A stretch of DNA of 30,354 bases, taken from contig JALEIO010000215.1 in assembly GCA_022769845.1 (NCBI GenBank), positions 1 through 30,354 of the forward strand, read 5' to 3'. The DNA comes from Oscillospiraceae bacterium. GTDB taxonomy: Bacteria; Bacillota; Clostridia; UMGS1810. Both the position numbers and the translations under genes were made by a program. Below the pieces are notes generated by a model. That model was not told where the DNA came from. It searched no databases and worked only from the letters and a program-made list of their open reading frames with translations. Below, in pieces: positions 1 through 7,477 of the stretch; the stretch's first letter is position 1, and every line of letters begins with the position of its first letter.

Positions 1-45
1 CGGCGGACGTGCGGAGCAAATTCGCTTTTCTTAAGCCATGTGCAT

Positions 46-139
46 TTTTGAAAAGCAATTTTTTGCTTTTCAAAAAATTTTGCACGGCAATATGATAATA
101 TTTTTATTGTATAGGAACGAAGTTTCCTATACAATAAAA
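46..139. repeat. Two perfect inverted repeats downstream of the operon terminators
   Basis: Two inverted repeats lie in tandem. The first pairs 46-58 with 63-75 (13 bp, TTTT loop). The second pairs 102-117 with 124-139 (16 bp, 6-base loop CGAAGT). Neither is followed by a clean T run on the minus strand, so they are less like terminators than the next two hairpins. They may stabilise RNA 3' ends or serve a gene to the left of the window. Positions 1-45 show nothing I can assign. Confidence 0.6.
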
Positions 140-142
140 AAT

Positions 143-205
143 GAGCGTGTGAGACTTTTTCTCACACGCTCAAAAAAATCAGGAACGATTGCTCCTGATT
201 TTTTT
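143..205 (-). terminator. Double intrinsic terminator of the surface-glycan operon
   Basis: Read on the minus strand, the first hairpin met pairs 172-184 with 193-205; its stem ends in a run of seven T. The second pairs 143-153 with 161-171 (11 bp, GC-rich) and is followed by ATTTTTTATTG. The A run at 172-178 also gives the hairpins T-rich tails on the plus strand, so termination may be bidirectional. They begin 12 bases past the stop codon of the last operon gene. Confidence 0.85.
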
Positions 206-217
206 GTTTTTTGTTGT

Positions 218-3200
218 CTATCTGTACTCTGTCACCTTTGCAAGAGGATACATATTTTCCATATTGTTCCATATAAATATTTTAATGACAGAAGCATTGT
301 CTTTATCGGCGTCAATACAAGTATACGCCCCGGTAACCGGAATATCTTTTTCTACCTTTGCGTTTATAAGCACACCTTCAGAGTTATACTTTGCAATCAT
401 AACAGCAATTTTATCATATGTGCTTGTGTAATCAGCAGGTCTTAAGTTTACGGATACCGAAGTGCCGTTATCCACAATAAAGTCCTGCTTGTAGGTTACG
501 TAAATATACGGTGTTGTCTGAAGTCCGAAAGCTCCGCCGTATTGAGTGCCATTGGTGTATTTTGAAAATCTTAAAGCAAGGTTTTCTCCATTTGTATCAA
601 GATTTTTAATATAATCCGTTACGTCTAATTTACTTATAACCTGTGCATCGTTCGTCTTTTTTATGTTATTAATAATACTGTAATCATCATCCGTTTCCGT
701 TATGTTGCCCTCTTTCGTAGACACAAAAGAGCGTACCGTTTCAATAACATTTTTGCTTATAGCATCATTTTTATCGGTATAAGTACCTATTCTTTCTATA
801 TCCATTCTGACGTAATCCTGTGCGTCACTTGACTTTGTGGCATAGACAATATATGCGTTTTCAATACGGCTTTTATCTATACCGCTGACATCATACTGAT
901 AATAAGAATATGTTGATTTTACATAACTGCCGTCGACCTTAGATACAGCAAGTGTTGCACTGTTGCCTTCGGCAATGTCAAATATAGAAGAGGAAGCGTA
1001 CTCATATTTGTCTGTAATATATCCAACTCCCGAGCCGTCAGCCAACGGAATAAGATTATATCTTCCGTTTACATAAATTGTCTGTGAAGCTGTGCCGACA
1101 GATGAGGTTGCATTGTCCGTAGCGGTTGCGGTAACAACGTGTTTGCCTTCTTCAAGGCCGCTTGTTACCTGCAGAACATATTCACCGTTTTCATTAGGAG
1201 TTTGTGTTGTACCGACCACAATATCGTCAACTTTAAACTCAACGCTTGCACTGCCTAAACCTCTTACCATTGCTTTAAGAACATAAGGCTTACTCGGTGC
1301 AATGCTTGCACTGCTTGTAATTTTCAAACGTGTAGCCGAAACGTTAATTTCTGCTTTATCGGATAAACTGCCGAATATGTCAATGCCAACTGCTGAAATT
1401 TTATGCTCACCATATTCAAGGTCGGAAATGTCGGCTGAAAATGCGCCATTTGCAGATGTAACCGCACCATTATACAATTCATCGTCAACATAGAATTTTA
1501 CATCTGCCAATTTGCTTTCTGAACTTGCTGTAATCCTTACACTTTCACCTACAAGAACACTTTCTTTGTCCTTTGCAAGTGTGATAACCGGTTTATCAGC
1601 TACATCAGCCGTTTCAACCATAATCATCGGATTTTCAAATTTTTGAGCATCTGCATAGGTAAACAACATCATAAAAGTTGCATATTGAGAATTTGAGTCA
1701 ATCTCACTTTTAAAATAGTCCGTCATATCAGCGCACATATTATAGCCTGAAACCATGTTGGAAGGTAAATAATTTGATACATCTTCATTGGAAACGTTCC
1801 ATACCGAACTGAATTTTGAAGTGTTTACAGTTATTCTTTTGTAATTATCGTCTTCTATATATGTTAAATCATCACTTGGAACATCGTAAAAATTATATGC
1901 AAAATTATTAACGTTTCCTGTCTTTCCAAAAAACATTACCTTTGCAATGTTTTTATTTTTAAACTGTGAAATATCGTATTTGAAAAACATAGGTCGGCGG
2001 TATTTATCAGGTGTGTTATACAAATATTTAACATCAGAAGAATCCGTATAGGTACTGGAATCCATAAAGTTTGTCCAGGTTGAGTCAAACCAGGCTATTT
2101 GTTCCGGATGACCTTCCATTTTTTCAGCAAAATCAATATCTTTTACAGTTTCATATGGAGTGGTAACATATGCAGCAACAGTATCATTCTCAAATACAAT
2201 ACCATCACGGCTATCACTGCCTGCAATACCGAATTTGTCAATTTCAAGTTTTTTTCCTGACGGAACAGTATTTTCACCAGTGATGATTAAAACATTATGT
2301 TCACCGTTTGAAAGATTTTCCGCAAGCTTTAACATTTGTGCCTGACCGTTTGCGGCGATAGTCTTATTATATTTAACGCCGTCAATATAATATGTTATTT
2401 CACCGTATCCTGAATTATTACCGATGCTGTGAGTTGTATGAAGCAATATCGAAGTGCCTGTAAACTTAAATTTAAGCACCTGGTCGGCACCATCAGCATA
2501 AAGCTTACCCTTTGAATTTTTCCACTGTTTTCCAACGGGTGAATATACCTCAACACCTGCAAAATATGGGTTTTCATATGCACCGAAGTTTGCCGCTCCA
2601 AGCTCAATTTCCTGCTGCTCGCTCGGTGAGGATTTTCCGTCTATCTCTGACTTTACATATTCTGCTATACAATTTTTGTAAATTTCATAACCGTCATCGT
2701 TCGGATGAACGGTATCATATCCTTTTGATGTGTCGTTTTTATCTATATACGGAAAATATTTTCCCCATGCCGAATTTGTAACGTCTACAGAGCCATTTTC
2801 TTTTTTTGGAACACTGTTGCCGTTTTCAGCATATACAGCTTCATTAAGCGCTTTGCCCATATAAATTGTGGGTATGCCGTAATAATCCGCAACAGCCTTG
2901 TGAGCCTTCAATTCTTCCCATTCCGCCTCATTCCAAGCCCTATTATTTGTATAATCAAATCTGTAAATATCTGTTGTAAAAAGAATAATTATATCCATAT
3001 ATGGATTTGCCTTATACAGATTTCTTACAATACTTTCCATATTTGCAGCCGCGGCATCATATCCTATGCCGTCATAAGAGTCATTGATTGCACATTCAAT
3101 AAAAGTAAGGTCGGGAATAGTTGACGATTCAAGACCTAAATCTTCTTCTGCACGATATGCACCGTATGAAGTCCCGGTACCGCCTACACCTTTTTTGATA

Positions 3201-3487
3201 ATTGTATATGTTACATTATCGGGTGTTCCGTATGTATCCTGCAGCCAATTAAAAGACAGCTTTGCATACGAATGGCTCTCGTTTGATGCCCCATATCCGT
3301 CTGTTATAGAACCACCGATATAGGCAACATTAAGGCTTTGCTTATTTCGTATCTTATAAAGTGTGTTTGAAAGCCCGCTTTGCTTTACAGTATTTGCTGA
3401 CGCAAATACGTTTCCTGCAAACATTATGTTTACCAGTATTGACGATAGCAGCAGGAATGATAAAACTTTTTTCTCATTTAATATCAC
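218..3487 (-). CDS. Secreted multidomain SGNH/GDSL-family esterase, 1089 aa (paralogue 1)
   Basis: Predicted secreted carbohydrate esterase. Residues 1-31 are a signal peptide. The SGNH domain (about 32-280) shows all blocks: GGSIT with nucleophile Ser60, a Gly block near 102-103, AIND with Asn135, and DTVH with Asp258 and His261. Then follow a jelly-roll-like linker (about 285-425), a DNRLRE-like module ending near the FENPMIMVE motif, two Ig-like domains with GEHK and GKHV turns, a second DNRLRE-like module containing LDVTDYI, and a C-terminal domain with FIWNN. SGNH enzymes of this kind often remove acetyl groups from plant polysaccharides; the substrate here is unknown. It is the last gene of the operon. 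The in-frame GTG at 3487 has no spaced ribosome binding site, while an ATG at 3475-3477, well placed behind GAGGTGAT, is out of frame by one base (see findings). The true start may be there if one A is missing. Confidence 0.85.
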   Translation of the reverse strand: MILNEKKVLSFLLLSSILVNIMFAGNVFASANTVKQSGLSNTLYKIRNKQSLNVAYIGGSITDGYGASNESHSYAKLSFNWLQDTYGTPDNVTYTIIKKGVGGTGTSYGAYRAEEDLGLESSTIPDLTFIECAINDSYDGIGYDAAAANMESIVRNLYKANPYMDIIILFTTDIYRFDYTNNRAWNEAEWEELKAHKAVADYYGIPTIYMGKALNEAVYAENGNSVPKKENGSVDVTNSAWGKYFPYIDKNDTSKGYDTVHPNDDGYEIYKNCIAEYVKSEIDGKSSPSEQQEIELGAANFGAYENPYFAGVEVYSPVGKQWKNSKGKLYADGADQVLKFKFTGTSILLHTTHSIGNNSGYGEITYYIDGVKYNKTIAANGQAQMLKLAENLSNGEHNVLIITGENTVPSGKKLEIDKFGIAGSDSRDGIVFENDTVAAYVTTPYETVKDIDFAEKMEGHPEQIAWFDSTWTNFMDSSTYTDSSDVKYLYNTPDKYRRPMFFKYDISQFKNKNIAKVMFFGKTGNVNNFAYNFYDVPSDDLTYIEDDNYKRITVNTSKFSSVWNVSNEDVSNYLPSNMVSGYNMCADMTDYFKSEIDSNSQYATFMMLFTYADAQKFENPMIMVETADVADKPVITLAKDKESVLVGESVRITASSESKLADVKFYVDDELYNGAVTSANGAFSADISDLEYGEHKISAVGIDIFGSLSDKAEINVSATRLKITSSASIAPSKPYVLKAMVRGLGSASVEFKVDDIVVGTTQTPNENGEYVLQVTSGLEEGKHVVTATATDNATSSVGTASQTIYVNGRYNLIPLADGSGVGYITDKYEYASSSIFDIAEGNSATLAVSKVDGSYVKSTYSYYQYDVSGIDKSRIENAYIVYATKSSDAQDYVRMDIERIGTYTDKNDAISKNVIETVRSFVSTKEGNITETDDDYSIINNIKKTNDAQVISKLDVTDYIKNLDTNGENLALRFSKYTNGTQYGGAFGLQTTPYIYVTYKQDFIVDNGTSVSVNLRPADYTSTYDKIAVMIAKYNSEGVLINAKVEKDIPVTGAYTCIDADKDNASVIKIFIWNNMENMYPLAKVTEYR

Positions 3488-3537
3488 CTCATAAATATTT
3501 TTCTGTTTAAGTTATGCCCTAAACAGTATTACACATT

Positions 3538-6500
3538 TTATTTGTTCCACATCGCCGTTCCAAATTTGCCAAGCGGATTCAAAAAAGAATTTCCGCTGTT
3601 CCATATAAATACTTTGCTGTATGCCGCATTGCCTTTTTCAACATCAAAGCTTTCAAACGGCAGACTTGTATCATATTCTTTTTTTACAATATTCAAAACT
3701 GCGCCGTCATTATTATAATTAACCGCAAGAACAGTAATTTTTTCGTTGTATGCTACGTATTGCGAAGGGCGCACATTTACCGTGTATCTTTCGGTATTGT
3801 CCGTTATTGTATCGTTTTTATAAATTACATAAAGATAGCACGTTGAACGCAGTTCTTGAATTCCCGCCCCTGACAAAAGCGACCTTGAAACACAAACGGC
3901 AAAGTTTTCGTCAATATTTTTAAAGCTTTCGGTAATATCGATTTTGTTGAATACATCTCCCGGCACTGCCGCTACAATGTTTTGCGAAAGGATAGGATAA
4001 TCTTCATCAGTTGTTTCTGTTTTTGCGTTGCTCATTGCATAATTTGAAACAATGCTTTCCAAAACGTCGGGCGTTTTGGTTTTTATATTATCATCAGTAA
4101 ACGCAGAAACCCGCTCAATGTCAAGCTTGTTGTAATCAAGAGCTCCTCTGGTGCCCTGAGATGAGGTTGCATATGCAAGATATACTTTGTCAATATTGCT
4201 TGTATCAATGTTTTTCACATCAAACTGATAATATCCGAATGTGCTTTTTACAAGACTTCCGCCGCTCTTTGACACAGCAAGGGGAATATACTGTCCTTCT
4301 TTTACTCCCCACACTCCGGCAGTGTCGTATTCAAAATCATCAGTAACCTTTTTATATGCACTGCCGCTTATAGGAATCCACATATATGCATTATTTAAAT
4401 AAATAGTTTCTGTTCCCGTATATGTTGAGCCGTTTAAGTCGGTAACGGTAAATTCTACAGTGTGCCTTCCTTCCGAAAGGTTGTTATTGTCAACAAATAG
4501 CGTATACTCGCCTCTTTCGTCCTTTTGCGAAACGCTTCCGAAATCTTCGCCGTCAATTTTAAACGAAACGGAGGCGTTTTCGGCATTCTGTGCGTTTACA
4601 CTTAATTTAAACGGCTTTTCATACTTCAAAGATGTATTGCTTGTAATTTCAGCCGAAATAGGCAATCCAAGCTCAATATACATCACTGCCGGATTTGTCA
4701 TCTCCGTCTGCGCAGTATCTTTGCAGAATGTCAGAAGCGAATCCTTTTGTGTTGTCCATTTGAAATTGAAATACTCCTTATTGCTTCCGCAAAGCGAGCT
4801 GACATAATCGGTTACGTCAAGATAGCTGTTATAGCTGTCCGGCAGGGCAGTTTTATCGGACGTATAATTCTCGTTATCAGTTTTAAGATAACCCGAATAT
4901 GAATAATTTGTATCGGATACCGTATCGCCGTCAGAGAGCTTTAACGCATTGCCCGTCCACCAGTTTATATCGGAAGAAATACCGTCCTCAAGCTCGTATA
5001 AATAGCATTTGTTTTGGGTAATATCCGACCATTCCTGCGGTATGTTCACAAGAATTTTTGCACTGCGTATATTTATACCTTCGGTTAATTTCGGAAGAGG
5101 AAGCTTTGCGTAAAGGGCATATTCCGGCTCGGTCTGCGAAAAATCAGAGATTTGCTTTTTATATTCCCAGTTCCGGTTTGCTATTCCCTGTGACCATTCC
5201 GAGCCGATACTTATACTTTTTAAATGGTTTTTGTTTGTTGCCGTGCCCTCGGGCTCACCGTAAAACGTGTTTACAATAACACTTGGAACGGAAACAAATT
5301 TTGACGAAACAGAATTTACCGTAATGCTTTTTTCCGGAAGTAGAATTCCGTATATGCTTATTGCCTTTGCAGAAATTTTGTGCTCTCCATAGCCCAAATC
5401 CGAAACGGTTACAGAAAATTTCCCGTTTTCTCTCAAAACATCCCCGGTGTATTCTTTCCCATCAATATAAAACGCAACATCTGCAATGCCGTTAACCGAA
5501 GAAGCAGTAACCGTAACGCAATCACCGTCATTGACAACATCTTTGTTGCAAGTAAGGCTTACGGTATCAGTGTTTGAAATATCGGCAACCTTAAGAACAA
5601 GAATGGGGTTTTCAAACGTAAAACACCCGTTCCAGCCGTGTCTTATCATAAATGTTGCTTTGCTGTCTTTCATTTGAGCTCTAATATACTCGGTAATATC
5701 AACCCCCATATTGTACATAGATACATCAATATCTTTAATATCAGAAGAAACATAATCAGCAATATTTAAACTGTTCCCTTCTGAATTGTTTTTCCAAACC
5801 TTGAAAATATTACTGTCAGTATTAACCGGTATTCTTTCAATAACACCGTTATTCTGATAATTTAAATCATCACCGGGAACATCATATCCTTCTATGCAAA
5901 AAGAGTTCGGTGAACCAACCTTGCCGAAAAGCATTGCGCCGGCGATTTCTTTTCCCTGCAATTCGCTCAAATTGTACTGAATAAACATCGGACGTCTGTA
6001 TTGCGACGCCGACGGTTTATAATTGACGCCGTTTTCTTCATTCTTATATCCTGTTTCGTCAAGCCAGTTTGAACCGTTGTTACACCAGCTTGCGCCCTCA
6101 TACCCTTCTATTTCTTCTGCAAAATCAACATCCTTTACGATTTTTAAAGGATTGGTTAAAAATTTAATATCACTGTCAAGATCGGTTTGTATTCCTCTTT
6201 TTTCACCGTCCCCTATAATGCCGAGCTGTGTTATCGAGAGGCGGAATCCTTCGGGAATTGTATTCTCATCCGTCATAATCACAACGTCGTGCTCGCCGCC
6301 GTCAAGACCGTATGCAAGGGTTAGAAAATGATTTGATGACAATATATTTTTTGTATATTTTGTATTGTCAATGTAATATGTTAAATTGCCAAACGGAACT
6401 GTTCGGCCTCTGTCGCCGTCGGTTTTTCCCATTCCTTCAAGCGAGCGGATTGAAAGCCCCGTTCCGGTGAATTTAAAATGCAGTGTCTGATTTGCGCCGT

Positions 6501-7425
6501 CGGAATACACATATCCGCTGCCATCCTTTTTCCATTGGTTTCCGGCATTGCAATATGCCGAAGGCTTTACAAGATATGCTGAGTCATGTGAATTGAAAAA
6601 CGATTTTCCAAGAACTATTTTTTGCTGATTTTCCACCGTTTTGTTCAAATCAAGTTCACTCTTTAAATACTCATTTATAACCTCGGTATATACCTTATAT
6701 CCCTCATTTGTGGGATGAACCACATCTGTAAAATATTTTAACCAAACTGTATTTTTTTCTCTTTCGGGAGGGGTTGTATTTCCGCATTCTTTATAAATTT
6801 TTTCATTCAAAGCCTTGCCGACATAAAGAGTGGGTATTCTGTATTTTTCCGCAACCTCTTTGTGAGCCTGAAGGTTCTTCCATTCCGACCAAGGCTGATT
6901 GTTTTTATAATCAAATGTATTTATATCTGTTGTAAATATAATGACAATATCCATATACGGATTTGCAGCATATAATCTTCTTACAATAGATTCCATATAC
7001 GTTGCAGATTCATCATAAGAAATACCGTCATAGCTGTCGTTAATTGCAAATTCAATAAAAGTCAAATCCGGCACCTTGTCAGGGTCGTTAAGCGATAAAT
7101 CGTCATCCATACGATATGTTCCGTATACCGTACCGGTGCCGCTCACAGCCTTGTTAATATAATTAAATTCTTTATCCGCACCATAGGTATTTTTCAAAAA
7201 CTCATAAGTTTTCATTGCATACGAGCCGCCGTCGGTTGAACCTAATCCAAAGGTAATAGAGCCACCGAAATATGCAACATTAAGCTTATTATCGTTTTTA
7301 ATTTTGTAAAGCGTGTTGGAAAGTCCGTTTTGTTTAACATAATCCTCTGCTGCAAAAACATTGCAGGCAAATAAAAGATTTACAAGCGTTACAACAGCAA
7401 GCAGCACCGACACAAACTTTTTCAT
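3538..7425 (-). CDS. Secreted multidomain SGNH/GDSL-family esterase, 1295 aa (paralogue 2)
   Basis: Close relative of the next gene downstream, with the same domain order plus one extra module. The signal peptide covers about residues 1-26. LFAC at 18-21 resembles a poor lipobox, but cleavage after the following A-A is likelier. SGNH catalytic blocks: GGSIT with Ser56, SGTGT near 95-99, AIND with Asn129, DVVH with Asp234 and His237. Then a jelly-roll-like region (about 256-415), a DNRLRE-like module (about 420-600), an Ig-like domain (about 600-700), an inserted DNRLRE-like module (about 708-920) nearly copied from the upstream gene, a second Ig-like domain (921-1015), a third DNRLRE-like module with IDITESF, and a C-terminal FIWN domain (about 1216-1295). 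The ATG follows GGGGTGAT. Predicted extracellular deacylation of a polysaccharide; substrate not determinable. Confidence 0.87.
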   Translation of the reverse strand: MKKFVSVLLAVVTLVNLLFACNVFAAEDYVKQNGLSNTLYKIKNDNKLNVAYFGGSITFGLGSTDGGSYAMKTYEFLKNTYGADKEFNYINKAVSGTGTVYGTYRMDDDLSLNDPDKVPDLTFIEFAINDSYDGISYDESATYMESIVRRLYAANPYMDIVIIFTTDINTFDYKNNQPWSEWKNLQAHKEVAEKYRIPTLYVGKALNEKIYKECGNTTPPEREKNTVWLKYFTDVVHPTNEGYKVYTEVINEYLKSELDLNKTVENQQKIVLGKSFFNSHDSAYLVKPSAYCNAGNQWKKDGSGYVYSDGANQTLHFKFTGTGLSIRSLEGMGKTDGDRGRTVPFGNLTYYIDNTKYTKNILSSNHFLTLAYGLDGGEHDVVIMTDENTIPEGFRLSITQLGIIGDGEKRGIQTDLDSDIKFLTNPLKIVKDVDFAEEIEGYEGASWCNNGSNWLDETGYKNEENGVNYKPSASQYRRPMFIQYNLSELQGKEIAGAMLFGKVGSPNSFCIEGYDVPGDDLNYQNNGVIERIPVNTDSNIFKVWKNNSEGNSLNIADYVSSDIKDIDVSMYNMGVDITEYIRAQMKDSKATFMIRHGWNGCFTFENPILVLKVADISNTDTVSLTCNKDVVNDGDCVTVTASSVNGIADVAFYIDGKEYTGDVLRENGKFSVTVSDLGYGEHKISAKAISIYGILLPEKSITVNSVSSKFVSVPSVIVNTFYGEPEGTATNKNHLKSISIGSEWSQGIANRNWEYKKQISDFSQTEPEYALYAKLPLPKLTEGINIRSAKILVNIPQEWSDITQNKCYLYELEDGISSDINWWTGNALKLSDGDTVSDTNYSYSGYLKTDNENYTSDKTALPDSYNSYLDVTDYVSSLCGSNKEYFNFKWTTQKDSLLTFCKDTAQTEMTNPAVMYIELGLPISAEITSNTSLKYEKPFKLSVNAQNAENASVSFKIDGEDFGSVSQKDERGEYTLFVDNNNLSEGRHTVEFTVTDLNGSTYTGTETIYLNNAYMWIPISGSAYKKVTDDFEYDTAGVWGVKEGQYIPLAVSKSGGSLVKSTFGYYQFDVKNIDTSNIDKVYLAYATSSQGTRGALDYNKLDIERVSAFTDDNIKTKTPDVLESIVSNYAMSNAKTETTDEDYPILSQNIVAAVPGDVFNKIDITESFKNIDENFAVCVSRSLLSGAGIQELRSTCYLYVIYKNDTITDNTERYTVNVRPSQYVAYNEKITVLAVNYNNDGAVLNIVKKEYDTSLPFESFDVEKGNAAYSKVFIWNSGNSFLNPLGKFGTAMWNK
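4664..5300 (-). repeat. Copy 1 of a ~210-residue DNRLRE-like module shared with the neighbouring gene
   Basis: This coding stretch of the 1295-residue esterase, from VPSVIVNTFYGEPEG to MYIEL, aligns without visible gaps to 7494-8127. By hand I count about 50 differences over about 205 residues, roughly three quarters identical. Long stretches also match at DNA level, for example around the encoded CYLYELEDGIS and INWWTGNALKLSDG. The module contains LDVTDYV, typical of DNRLRE (CBM96-type) beta-sandwich domains. The paralogous esterase lacks it between its two Ig-like domains. Confidence 0.85.
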
Positions 7426-7477
7426 TTAAAATCACCCCATAATCATATTTAAACAATAATATTTTTTAATAAATTTA

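Noticed and set aside
38..445. A 135-codon plus-strand frame at the left edge
   Set aside because: Runs through four hairpins and into the esterase C-terminus; product is low-quality and has no start signal.
7353..7372. Lipoprotein signal in the 1295-residue esterase (LFAC)
   Set aside because: Phe at -2 is atypical and the paralogue has Gly instead of Cys, so normal signal peptidase cleavage is likelier.
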